Of a stretch of 16,285 nucleotides of DNA, positions 5,755 to 13,894 are shown in pieces; the first letter of the stretch is position 1, and every line of letters starts with the position of its first letter. Origin of the DNA: an uncultured Eubacteriales bacterium (GTDB lineage: Bacteria > Bacillota > Clostridia > Oscillospirales > CAG-382); assembly GCA_900554405.1 (NCBI GenBank), contig USHI01000014.1, positions 1 to 16,285 of the forward strand, read 5' to 3'. The notes beneath the pieces were generated by a model that worked only from the letters and a program-made list of their open reading frames with translations, was not told where the DNA came from and did no database searches. A program made the position numbers and the translations under genes.

Positions 5755-7056
5755 TCAGATAACTCCGTATACAAGCGGTTCTTCTGCGGGTTTTTCCGCA
5801 CCGAATGTGAGCGAGTTGAGCAGCTTTTCGCACGCAAGCGAAAAATCCGTGACCGATGAGGACTGCATCACGGCGACGGTTTCGCCCTTTGCGACATAAT
5901 CGCCGCGGGTGCGTTCAAGTATTATCCCGGCGGTCGGGTCGATATCATCCGCTGCCTTTGCGCGGCCCGCGCCGAGCAGCATTGCCGCAATACCGATACC
6001 GGCGGTGTCCGTATCCGTGATATAGCCGCTTCGGCGCGCGGCGACACGATATGTGTATTTCGCACTGCCGTAACCGCTTCCCTTTTCCAAAAGCGCCGTA
6101 TTGCCGCCCTGGGCGTTTATCCAGCCGATAAATCTTTCGTACGCCCTGCCGCTTGCAAGAGCCTCCTCCGCCATTGCGCGTGCTTTTTCGGAAGAGACGG
6201 AGTGGGCAAGCGATATGATACGCGAAGCAAGGGTAAGGCAGATTTCTTTGAGCGAGGAATCCGCTTCCCCGCCGCGCAGCAATTCGGCGGCTTCGCATAT
6301 TTCGATCGAATTGCCGATACATTTGCCGAGCGGACGGTCCATATCGGTTATCACCGCCGAAACGTTCCTTCCGGAGGCTTTGCCGATATCCACCATTTTT
6401 TCGGCAAGGAGCGGAACTTTATCCTTATCCCGTATAAACGCTCCGCTGCCGTTTTTTACATCGAGAACTATATTTTTTGCGCCGCCGGCGAGCTTTTTGC
6501 TCATTATGCTCGAAACAATGAGCGGTATGGAACCGACCGTCGCCGTGACATCGCGCAGAGCATAAAGCTTTTTGTCCGCAGGGGCAAGCTCCCTGCCCGC
6601 GGCGATAACACATATCCCCTGCTTTTCCGCAACGGACATGAATTCCTCCGGCTCGAGTGAAACACGGTAACCGTCGATAGACGCGAGCTTATCCACCGTG
6701 CCCCCGGTATGCCCGAGCCCGCCCCCCGACATTTTTGCCATTATGCAGCCGGTCGCCGCGACAATGGGGGCAATAACGGGGGTGGTCTTATCACCCACAC
6801 CGCCGGTGCTGTGCTTATCCACGCTCATGCTGCCGAAGCGGGACATATCGAGCATTTCGCCCGAATGCGCCATCGCCTGAGTGAGCATGACCGTTTCGTT
6901 ATCGTTCATTCCGCGAAGATACATTGCCATAAGCAGCGCCGCCGATTGGTAATCCGGTATGCTGCCGTCCGCAACACCGGAGGTGAAAAAGGCGATCTCC
7001 TTATCGGAAAGAGCCATGCCGTCGCGCTTTTTTTCGATAATATCACATATACGCAT
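5755..7056 (-). CDS. pdp: Pyrimidine-nucleoside phosphorylase
   Basis: A 433-residue enzyme of the thymidine/pyrimidine-nucleoside phosphorylase family, which cleaves uridine or thymidine with phosphate to base and pentose-1-phosphate for salvage. The length equals that of the Bacillus enzyme. Phosphate-site residues K81, H82 and S83 (KHSTGG) and base-site residues R168, S183 and K187 are present. The start at 7056 follows GGAGG at 7064-7068; an upstream open extension has no family similarity. Oddities: the signature SGRGLGHTGGT reads SGGGLGHTGGT (G112 for Arg), the Glu of its KLES tail is A125, and TVDSIP reads TVGSIP (G175 for Asp). The enzyme may therefore have shifted activity or specificity. 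It is a single-gene unit between its own promoter and a terminator, without deo neighbours. Confidence 0.93.
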   Translation of the reverse strand: MRICDIIEKKRDGMALSDKEIAFFTSGVADGSIPDYQSAALLMAMYLRGMNDNETVMLTQAMAHSGEMLDMSRFGSMSVDKHSTGGVGDKTTPVIAPIVAATGCIMAKMSGGGLGHTGGTVDKLASIDGYRVSLEPEEFMSVAEKQGICVIAAGRELAPADKKLYALRDVTATVGSIPLIVSSIMSKKLAGGAKNIVLDVKNGSGAFIRDKDKVPLLAEKMVDIGKASGRNVSAVITDMDRPLGKCIGNSIEICEAAELLRGGEADSSLKEICLTLASRIISLAHSVSSEKARAMAEEALASGRAYERFIGWINAQGGNTALLEKGSGYGSAKYTYRVAARRSGYITDTDTAGIGIAAMLLGAGRAKAADDIDPTAGIILERTRGDYVAKGETVAVMQSSSVTDFSLACEKLLNSLTFGAEKPAEEPLVYGVI

Positions 7057-7089
7057 ATTTGTTCCTCCGCTTTTTTGATCTTCATGCAC

Positions 7090-7118
7090 ATAATACCACG
7101 CGGCAAAGAATTTTTCAA
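7090..7118 (-). promoter_or_regulatory. Sigma-A promoter for pdp
   Basis: On the minus strand TTGAAA (7113-7118), a 17-base spacer and TATTAT (7090-7095). TGG directly before the -10 gives an extended -10. It lies about 34 bases upstream of the start. Confidence 0.82.
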
Positions 7119-7150
7119 CAGTGTTTGCGGGATTTTAACCCGAAGCGGTA

Positions 7151-7179
7151 TTGTAAATCGCGGCAAAACGTGGTATATT
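7151..7179 (+). promoter_or_regulatory. Extended -10 promoter for the hydrolase/ABC cassette
   Basis: TTGTAA (7151-7156), a 17-base spacer, and TATATT (7174-7179) preceded by TGG. Its spacer matches that of the promoter at 2503-2531 at 14 of 17 positions. TGTAA and TTACA arms (7152-7156 and 7178-7182) flank the spacer and might be an operator. Confidence 0.78.
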
Positions 7180-7211
7180 ACAGACGGTAATAACGATAAA
7201 GGAGCCAATTC

Positions 7212-8957
7212 ATGAATATTTCGACAACAGCCCGCGCCGCGGCGCTTATCAGAAGCATTCTGGACACGTCAAGGCGAACTCACGCAGCCGTTACGACAGA
7301 TGAAAAAAAGCCATTGCTCGAAGCAGCATTGCCGGTATTCCCGCGGGTAACGCCCGAGGAATGCGGCATATCCTCCGCGGAAATGCTCGACTTCATGAAG
7401 CGGCTCGATTCCGACTGCCGTATCGGATGGCAGAATATTACCTTCATGCGCGGCGGCAAGGTATTTTATGAGGCTTCGAAGGGCGAATGGCGCAACGATA
7501 TCCCGAAAACGACATTTTCGGCGTGCAAAAGCATCGTTTCGCTCGCCGTCGGCAGGCTGGTTACCGAAAAACGACTGCGGCTGAACGAGCGTGTGGCGGA
7601 CATACTCTCGGAATACACCTCCGCCATAACCGCGGTACGCCTGAAAGGGCTGACGGTGGAGGATCTTCTAACCATGCGAAGCACGGTGACCTTCAACGAA
7701 GCCGAAGCGACCGTGACCCGCGAATGGAGAAAAGCGTTCCTTGCCTCCACCACGAACGGCACCGTCGGAAAAACCTTCTTTTACAACAGCCTGAACACCT
7801 ATATGCTCGCGGCGATCGTCGTGAAGCGCTCCGGGATGTCGCTTTGCGATTACCTCGACACCACCGTTTTCGGAGAACTGGGAATAACCGATTATTATTG
7901 GGAAAAGAGCCCGGAGGGCATCGAAAAAGGCGGCTGGGGGCTTTATATACTCCCGGAGGATATGCTGAAGCTCGGCAAGCTGATACTCGACAAGGGCAGG
8001 CACAGGGGCAAACGCATTATCTCCGAAAGCTACCTTGCCGCGGCGACAAGCACGCAGGCGATCGCGCCGGAGGATTACGGCGAATTCAATTACGGATACC
8101 AGATCTGGTGCGGCAGGACGAACGGTTCCTTCCTGTTCAACGGGATGCTCGGGCAGAACCTGCTGTGCTTCCGCGAAAACGGAATAGAAATTATGATAAA
8201 CGCCGGCAACGGCGACAATTTCCAGCAGAACCCCTTCTTTGCGCTCGCGCTCGGGAGCTTCTGCAAGGCATTCTCGGACACGCTCCCTGAAAACCGCGAG
8301 GCATACGACGAACTTTGCGGGTATACAAAGGGTCTGAAATCGCTTTTCAGCCCGGATTTCGGCAGTATACTCCCCGCACCGGAGGAGGAGCCTCCCTGCA
8401 CGCTGCCGCTTTCCGCCCTGTACGGCAGGAGCTTTGCGGTATCGGGCGCGAATGCGCCCTCCACCGGCATTCTTCCGCTTTTTATCCAAGTGGTTGAAAG
8501 CAATTACACTCACGGGCTCGAGCGCATAAGCTTTTCCGAAGCGGAAGGCGGCATTGCCGTAACGTTTACGGAAGCCGACTGCGAAAACACGGTCATCGCC
8601 GGGGACGGGCACCCCGTCGAAGGCGTTGTCGCTCTTCACGGCGATATGTTCCGTGTGAGCGCGCACGCGCGGTTCGCACGGGATGAGGACGGCGCGCCGG
8701 TGCTTACCGTTACCTGCGCATACCTCGAAACGCCATACCGTGCCGAATACAAATTCCACTTCGGCAGCAAACCGTTTGCCGTATTTTCCGAAACGCCGGG
8801 TCCGGATTATGTTTCCGTCGTTCCGAAGATTATCGCAAAGATAGCGGCGGAAAAGCAGCTTGTGGATGCGGTGTATTCCAAAATAGACAGGGATTATATC
8901 GCCGCCAAGCTGGAAAAAGCTTTCAGAAAGAGGATAGAGCTGAATGTCATATCTTGA
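7212..8957 (+). CDS. Beta-lactamase-fold serine hydrolase with C-terminal extension
   Basis: A 581-residue serine hydrolase of the class C beta-lactamase / penicillin-binding-protein-like superfamily. The nucleophile and base form S103-A-C-K106. The second motif is YNS at 191-193, where class C enzymes have Y-S/A-N. The third motif region is FNGMLGQ at about 309-315, without the usual K-T-G. After the catalytic domain (about 45-345) comes a roughly 180-residue beta-rich C-terminal region ending in a basic helix. There is no signal peptide or membrane segment, so it appears cytosolic, which is unusual beside an exporter. GGAG at 7201-7204 fixes the start. The stop overlaps the ABC ATPase gene by 14 bases. 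It could be an esterase, amidase or peptidase; the substrate is unknown. Confidence 0.85.
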   Translation: MNISTTARAAALIRSILDTSRRTHAAVTTDEKKPLLEAALPVFPRVTPEECGISSAEMLDFMKRLDSDCRIGWQNITFMRGGKVFYEASKGEWRNDIPKTTFSACKSIVSLAVGRLVTEKRLRLNERVADILSEYTSAITAVRLKGLTVEDLLTMRSTVTFNEAEATVTREWRKAFLASTTNGTVGKTFFYNSLNTYMLAAIVVKRSGMSLCDYLDTTVFGELGITDYYWEKSPEGIEKGGWGLYILPEDMLKLGKLILDKGRHRGKRIISESYLAAATSTQAIAPEDYGEFNYGYQIWCGRTNGSFLFNGMLGQNLLCFRENGIEIMINAGNGDNFQQNPFFALALGSFCKAFSDTLPENREAYDELCGYTKGLKSLFSPDFGSILPAPEEEPPCTLPLSALYGRSFAVSGANAPSTGILPLFIQVVESNYTHGLERISFSEAEGGIAVTFTEADCENTVIAGDGHPVEGVVALHGDMFRVSAHARFARDEDGAPVLTVTCAYLETPYRAEYKFHFGSKPFAVFSETPGPDYVSVVPKIIAKIAAEKQLVDAVYSKIDRDYIAAKLEKAFRKRIELNVIS

Positions 8958-9645
8958 AATAAACCAAATTACAAAAAGCTATACAACGGGCGGGCAAACG
9001 GTGCGCGCCGCCGACGGGATGACGCTTTCCGCCGAAAAGGGTGAATTTGTCGTGATTGTCGGCCCAAGCGGAGCGGGCAAAACGACGCTTCTGAACATTA
9101 TCGGCGGCATGGACAGGTGCGACTCCGGCAGCATCGTGCTGGACGGCGAAAACATAAGCGGCTACAACGAAAGGCAGCTTACCGAATACCGCAGGAACGA
9201 TGTCGGGTTTGTTTTTCAGTTTTACAATCTGGTACAGAACCTGACCGCGTTGGAAAATGTCGAGCTTGCCGCGGAGATATGCAAAAACTCGCTTTCCGCA
9301 GAGGAAACTCTTTGCCATGTCGGGCTGAAAAACAGGATGCACAACTTCCCCGCGCAGCTTTCCGGCGGCGAGCAGCAGCGTGTTTCCATCGCACGGGCGA
9401 TCGCCAAAAACCCGAAGATTCTGCTTTGCGACGAGCCGACGGGCGCGCTTGATTACAACACCGGCAAACAGATACTTTCGCTGCTGCACGGGATCTGCCG
9501 CAGCGACGGCAAGACGGTCATCGTCATCACCCACAATTCCGCCATAACCGCGATAGCCGACCGTGTTGTCACGGTGCGCAACGGGCGCATTGAAAGCTGC
9601 GTGACCGATACCGCCCCGATCCCGCCGGAGGAGCTCGAATGGTAA
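8944..9645 (+). CDS. ABC transporter ATP-binding protein (MacB/LolD type)
   Basis: A 233-residue ATPase subunit of the MacB/LolD/BceA-type group. Walker A GPSGAGKTT is at 40-48, the Q-loop Q92 in FQFYNLV, the signature LSGGEQQR at 139-146, Walker B ILLCDEPTGALD at 159-170 and the switch histidine H197. FVFQFYNL and DEPTGALD are typical of ATPases that pair with FtsX-fold permeases and drive mechanotransmission or export of peptides and lipids. The start lies inside the hydrolase gene (14-base overlap) with AGAGGA upstream, and the end overlaps the permease gene by seven bases. The three are therefore probably made together. Confidence 0.96.
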   Translation: MSYLEINQITKSYTTGGQTVRAADGMTLSAEKGEFVVIVGPSGAGKTTLLNIIGGMDRCDSGSIVLDGENISGYNERQLTEYRRNDVGFVFQFYNLVQNLTALENVELAAEICKNSLSAEETLCHVGLKNRMHNFPAQLSGGEQQRVSIARAIAKNPKILLCDEPTGALDYNTGKQILSLLHGICRSDGKTVIVITHNSAITAIADRVVTVRNGRIESCVTDTAPIPPEELEW

Positions 9646-12464
9646 CATATCTTACGCTTGTACGGCGCTGCCTGAAACGCTCGCTCACAAGGTTTCTTTC
9701 CATTACCGCCATTGTCGCCGTCGGCGCAGGGTTTTTGGGCGGGCTGCTCTCGACCGACCTCGATATGAGGCTCACGGTGGACGACTATTACGACCGCACC
9801 GGGATGTTCGATATTGACGCAAAATGCGCTTTCGGGCTGAACGAAAGCGATATCGAAAGGCTTTCGGCGCTCGAATGTACGGAGGATATACTGCCCGCGT
9901 TCGTATATGACCTTGTTTTCGAAAAGGGCGGCGCAAGCTGTACGGCACGTATTTACGGCATGGATGCAAAGCGCAGCATGAATAATGTCATTCTTGCCGA
10001 GGGCAGAATGCCCGAAAAGAGCGACGAATGCGTGATGGTGCTCGGAAACAAATACACGGACGGATACTCCGTCGGCGACATTTACACCGTTTCCGAAACG
10101 AACGGCTTTTACGATACCCGGAGCGACATATTCGCCCACGATTCCTATACCGTTGTCGGGCGGGTCACCTTCCCCTATTACCTATCCATTGAAGCCGACC
10201 CTTCGACCGCCGGCAAGGGCAGCATAGATGTGGCGCTTATCGCTCTGCCGGAGGCATTCACGCTGAAGGTTTACACCGATGCTTTTATTGCGGTAAAGGG
10301 CGCGCGCAAGCTCGATTCCTTCTCCGAAGAATACAAAACGCTTATAACCGCTGCTGCCGATACGATAAACACGCTTGCCGATACGATCCGCGCGGAAAAG
10401 CTGGAAAGCACAAAAGCCGAAGCCGAAAAGAGCCTCTCGGAAAAGCGCTCCGAATATGAGGAAGCGAAAGCCGAAGCACAAGAAAAGCTTGCCGCGGCGG
10501 AGCAGTCGATAACCGAACAGGAGCAGCTTCTTGCCGCGAAATCGGCGGAGCTGAACGCCGCAAAGCGGGATTTTGATTCGCAAAAGGATATGATGCCCGC
10601 GGCAAAGCGCGCGGAAACGGAGGCGGCACTGCAAAAGGCGCAAACAGAGCTTGAGGAAGGCGAAGCAAAGCTTTCCGCCGCAAAAGCCGCCCTTGAAAGC
10701 GCGAAAAAGCAGGCAGAGGAAAAATTCGCACAGGCAAATTCGGAGCTTGAAAGCGCACGCCGGGAGATAGATTCGCTTGCGGCGCCGGCATGGTACAATA
10801 TCCTGCGCACCGACACGCTTTCCTTTATAAGCTATTCCGGCAACTGCGACAAGATAGGCGCCATTGCAAAGGTGTTCCCGGTGTTCTTCTTCTTTGTCGC
10901 GGCGCTTGTTGCGCTCACCACAATGACACGCATGGTCGAGGAGGAGCGCGGTCAGATAGGCACCCTGAAAACGCTCGGTTACGGTAATGCCTCGATAATC
11001 CTTTATTACATCGGCTTTTCGTTTGCCGCATCCGTTATCGGCTCGGTCGCAGGGCTGCTGTTGGGCATGAAGGTATTGCCCGCCGTGATATCCGGAACCT
11101 ACAAAATGATGTACGACCTTCCGGCGACACTTGTTCCCTACCGGCTGAAATACTTTATCACCATTCCGCTGATATCCGTCGCCTGCACGGGGCTTGCAAC
11201 GCTTGCCGCCTGCCTTGCAGCGATCCGGGAACGCCCCGCGGCGCTGCTTCTGCCGAAGGCACCCAAAGCCGGCAAGAAGATTTTTTTGGAGCATATCACG
11301 CCGATATGGCACAGAATGAGCTTCACCCGCAAGGTGACGGCAAGGAACGTATTCCGCTACAAAAAGCGGCTGTTTATGACCGTCGCCGGCGTGGCCGGGT
11401 GCTGTGCGCTGCTTGTGACGGGCTTCGGTCTGCGCGATTCGATACACGATATCGTCGATCTCCAATTCGGCGAGCTTTACACTCACAATGCCGAAATAAC
11501 GCTTACCGGTGATTCCCCCGCAGAAAACGAGGCTCTGCTCGATATCCTGAACGGCGATGACGTAAACAGCTATTCGCTGATACATACCGAAAAGGGCTAC
11601 GCCGGCAGCGATGCGGACACCGAAAGCGCGACGATAGTTATCCCCGAAAACCGCGAAGACTTTGCGCGGGAGGTCGTGTTCCGCGACAGGCACACGAAAA
11701 AGACCTTTGAATTTACCGCAAACGGCGCTTATCTCACCGAAAAGCTTTCGGAGCAGATCGGCGTTTCCACGGGCGACAGCTTCACGCTGAAAGCCGCGGA
11801 CGGCAGTGAGTTTTCGCTCACCGTCGCCGGGATATGCGAAAATTACATATCCGCCTATGTTTTTGTCGATAAGTCGCTTTTTGCCGCCGCATCGGGCACC
11901 GATCCGGATGAAATAAAGGCGAACGCCGTGTTCCTGACCGCCGCAAGCGAAGCACCGGAAAAACGGGATGAGCTTTCCGAAAGGCTGCTTGCCACAAAGG
12001 CGGTGGCGAACGTGCGGTTCAACGCAACGGTGCGCGAAAGCTTCGAAAACACGGTGAAAAGCATTGATTACATCGTTATGGTGCTTATCGCCGCGGCGGG
12101 CATACTTGCCGTCATCGTGCTTTACAACCTCACGAATATCAATATCTGCGAACGCGTAAAGGAACTTGCGACAATAAAGGTGCTCGGCTTTTACAACAGC
12201 GAGGTCGCATCCTACATATACCGCGAAACGGCGATACTCACGCTTATCGGCATTGTGTGCGGGTTCGGATTCGGCGCATGGCTGCACTCGTTTGTAGTCC
12301 GCACGGCGGAGGTAAACGCCGTTATGTTCGGCAGGACGGCGAGCATACAAAGCTATCTTCTCGCGGCGGCGGTGACGGTTGTCTTTGCTGCGCTGGTCGA
12401 TCTGATCATGTACCCGAAGTTAAAGAGAATCGACATGGTCGAAAGCATGAAAGCACCCGAATAA
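9639..12464 (+). CDS. FtsX-type ABC permease with periplasmic-side coiled coil
   Basis: A 941-residue permease with two FtsX-type halves fused in one chain. Half one has a membrane segment at about 19-38, a large extracytoplasmic region (40-408), then segments at about 411-430, 452-478 and 505-528. Half two has segments at about 577-597, 811-831, 862-885 and 904-925, with an external domain at 600-808. Residues about 228-380 are an Ala/Glu/Lys-rich heptad region, probably a two-helix hairpin with its turn near DMMP (317-320). It should form the transmembrane part of the transporter with the ATPase encoded just upstream; its ATG overlaps that gene and a GGAGG lies just before it. The two-half architecture with a long coiled coil is known in Bacillota exporters of unclear substrate. 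A bidirectional terminator follows. Confidence 0.93.
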   Translation: MVTYLTLVRRCLKRSLTRFLSITAIVAVGAGFLGGLLSTDLDMRLTVDDYYDRTGMFDIDAKCAFGLNESDIERLSALECTEDILPAFVYDLVFEKGGASCTARIYGMDAKRSMNNVILAEGRMPEKSDECVMVLGNKYTDGYSVGDIYTVSETNGFYDTRSDIFAHDSYTVVGRVTFPYYLSIEADPSTAGKGSIDVALIALPEAFTLKVYTDAFIAVKGARKLDSFSEEYKTLITAAADTINTLADTIRAEKLESTKAEAEKSLSEKRSEYEEAKAEAQEKLAAAEQSITEQEQLLAAKSAELNAAKRDFDSQKDMMPAAKRAETEAALQKAQTELEEGEAKLSAAKAALESAKKQAEEKFAQANSELESARREIDSLAAPAWYNILRTDTLSFISYSGNCDKIGAIAKVFPVFFFFVAALVALTTMTRMVEEERGQIGTLKTLGYGNASIILYYIGFSFAASVIGSVAGLLLGMKVLPAVISGTYKMMYDLPATLVPYRLKYFITIPLISVACTGLATLAACLAAIRERPAALLLPKAPKAGKKIFLEHITPIWHRMSFTRKVTARNVFRYKKRLFMTVAGVAGCCALLVTGFGLRDSIHDIVDLQFGELYTHNAEITLTGDSPAENEALLDILNGDDVNSYSLIHTEKGYAGSDADTESATIVIPENREDFAREVVFRDRHTKKTFEFTANGAYLTEKLSEQIGVSTGDSFTLKAADGSEFSLTVAGICENYISAYVFVDKSLFAAASGTDPDEIKANAVFLTAASEAPEKRDELSERLLATKAVANVRFNATVRESFENTVKSIDYIVMVLIAAAGILAVIVLYNLTNINICERVKELATIKVLGFYNSEVASYIYRETAILTLIGIVCGFGFGAWLHSFVVRTAEVNAVMFGRTASIQSYLLAAAVTVVFAALVDLIMYPKLKRIDMVESMKAPE

Positions 12465-12478
12465 ACCGATAAAACATA

Positions 12479-12510
12479 AAAACAGACTGCATCGGCGCAG
12501 TCTGTTTTGT
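12479..12510. terminator. Bidirectional intrinsic terminator
   Basis: A 12-base-pair perfect stem (AAAACAGACTGC 12479-12490, GCAGTCTGTTTT 12497-12508) has a six-base loop. A-rich and T-rich flanks serve both the permease gene on plus and the convergent XRE gene on minus. Confidence 0.9.
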
Positions 12511-12528
12511 TATTCGTTTTTCAGTGAT

Positions 12529-13761
12529 TCAGCCTTCGAGATCGTCGAGTCTGCCTTCGAGATCGTCGAGGCTGTCTTCGAGATAATGCAGTCTTCCGTC
12601 CAGATCGTCGAGCCGGGACATCATATCGCCGAGCTGGCTTGAAAGATCCCCGAGGAGGCTGCTCATCGCCGTAAGCGCGGCTTCATCGCCGCTGCCGCCG
12701 TAGTATTGATAGCATTGGCTGTATCCGCCACCGCCGCCGGAGCGAAGGTTCACAAGGCGCGCGGCGCGCTCCTCCTTATCCGCTTTCAGAGTGCGGAAAT
12801 CATCAACCTTGCCGGCAAGCTTTTCCGTGACCTCCTTATCCGTGAGCTGCTCGTACACAAGCGAAAGAACATTTACAGGCAGTGTTTCCGCCACGGGGTT
12901 GAGGTATTCGCCGAGCTTTGCGCGGTTGCAGGCGCCGAAATATGGCACACAGTGCTGAACGCTGAGCAGATTGTTGCCGAAGGCGTTCATATACCCGGTG
13001 ACAATGCCTGTTGTGATATCCATGCCGAGAATGCCGAACCAGTTCGCAAAGGAGCCGATATGATTTTTGACGGCGTATTCAACGCCCTTTTCGATAACGA
13101 CCCCCGGAAGATACCCCGCCACATAGCTCTTCATCGGATTCCAGTTGCCGCACTCGTTTATGATCCAGTCCATCGCGCCGCCGACTATTTCCGGGTTTTT
13201 CGAATATGCCAATATACAGGCAACTCCGGTTATATCTCCCAGCGACATACGGTTGAGTATGAGCTTGGTGAGCATATCCTGCGGGAGGTACGGTAAAAGA
13301 TCTGCCCTGCCCTTATCGGTATCCGATTCGAAGGCGAGTCGCGCCACCTCGGCAAGCTGTGCTTCATCCGCATAACGGAACAGCATCTTTGCCATGGCGC
13401 TGCCCTTTGCGACCGTGATTTCATATATTGCGGTCACGAGCACCCCGCGGGAAAGATACGGCGCGAGCGCGTATACATCCCCCATAAGAGTCTTATCGGG
13501 AAGCGCGTAGTATTCGTCGTCCAGATACTCCTTTTCATCCCCCGTGGCATCGTGCATTGCGGAAATCATTTCGCCGACCGGAACATCGAGCACGTCGGAT
13601 ATATCGCGTATTTTGGATATTTCGGGAACGCTTTCGCCGCGTTCCCATTTGCTTACCGCCTGATGGGTAACTCCAATCCGGTTTGCAAGCTCTTCCTGTG
13701 TGATATTCTTTTCGCGGCGTTTGGCGGAAAAATAATCCGAAAACTTTTTCATGTTGAACAT
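12529..13761 (-). CDS. XRE-family regulator with C-terminal heptad-repeat coiled coil
   Basis: A 410-residue protein. Residues about 8-62 are a clear XRE/Cro-type helix-turn-helix (KNITQEELANRIGVTHQAV, then SKWERGES), so it should bind DNA. A long helical region (about 95-335) resembles no family I can name. It is followed by a glycine/tyrosine-rich linker (341-358) and a leucine heptad stretch (about 367-410) with units such as EGRLDDL. The start at 13761 has GGAGA upstream; a second ATG three codons in is less well spaced. The coiled coil could drive oligomerisation or hold a partner. It converges on the ABC cassette, so a regulatory link is possible but not shown. The last heptads are encoded by a 21-base tandem repeat. 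Confidence 0.88.
   Translation of the reverse strand: MFNMKKFSDYFSAKRREKNITQEELANRIGVTHQAVSKWERGESVPEISKIRDISDVLDVPVGEMISAMHDATGDEKEYLDDEYYALPDKTLMGDVYALAPYLSRGVLVTAIYEITVAKGSAMAKMLFRYADEAQLAEVARLAFESDTDKGRADLLPYLPQDMLTKLILNRMSLGDITGVACILAYSKNPEIVGGAMDWIINECGNWNPMKSYVAGYLPGVVIEKGVEYAVKNHIGSFANWFGILGMDITTGIVTGYMNAFGNNLLSVQHCVPYFGACNRAKLGEYLNPVAETLPVNVLSLVYEQLTDKEVTEKLAGKVDDFRTLKADKEERAARLVNLRSGGGGGYSQCYQYYGGSGDEAALTAMSSLLGDLSSQLGDMMSRLDDLDGRLHYLEDSLDDLEGRLDDLEG
12533..12616. repeat. 21-base tandem repeat (four units) in the XRE gene
   Basis: Units lie at 12533-12553, 12554-12574, 12575-12595 and 12596-12616. The first two differ at a single base; the other two are more diverged. Each unit encodes one seven-residue heptad of the coiled coil, so copy-number change keeps the reading frame. 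Confidence 0.9.
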
Positions 13762-13810
13762 GGCTTTTCTCCGTTTCTGAATTTATTCCGGGTGTGCACT
13801 TCCCGCAGAC

Positions 13811-13839
13811 AGTGTCGCATACGGGGCGGAAAATGTCAA
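13811..13839 (-). promoter_or_regulatory. Putative promoter of the XRE gene
   Basis: On the minus strand a consensus TTGACA (13834-13839), a 17-base spacer and a weak -10 GACACT (13811-13816) preceded by TGC. The -10 lies in the short palindrome GACAGTGTC (plus strand 13808-13816), which could be an autoregulatory operator. Confidence 0.55.
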
Positions 13840-13872
13840 TCAACTTGTGTTTGAATGGGGGCGGAAAGCCGT

Positions 13873-13887
13873 GCAACCGGCGGTTGC
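13873..13887 (-). terminator. Possible weak terminator hairpin after ilvN
   Basis: GCAACC and GGTTGC flank a three-base loop just beyond the ilvN stop. There is no T run on the minus strand, so termination here would be weak or factor-dependent. Confidence 0.3.
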
Positions 13888-13894
13888 GCGCGTG

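Noticed and set aside
7668..8759. Open frame antisense to the serine hydrolase
   Set aside because: No start context or family motif; the sense frame has catalytic motifs and a proper ribosome binding site.
10182..12350. Long open frame antisense to the permease
   Set aside because: Its translation is rich in basic and aromatic residues without motifs, and the plus-strand frame is a clear FtsX permease.
12533..12616. Short regular repeats as a possible CRISPR array
   Set aside because: The units are directly adjacent with no spacers and encode protein heptads within a real gene.
13873..13887. Hairpin after ilvN as a strong terminator
   Set aside because: Only six base pairs and no T run, so it is kept only as a weak candidate.
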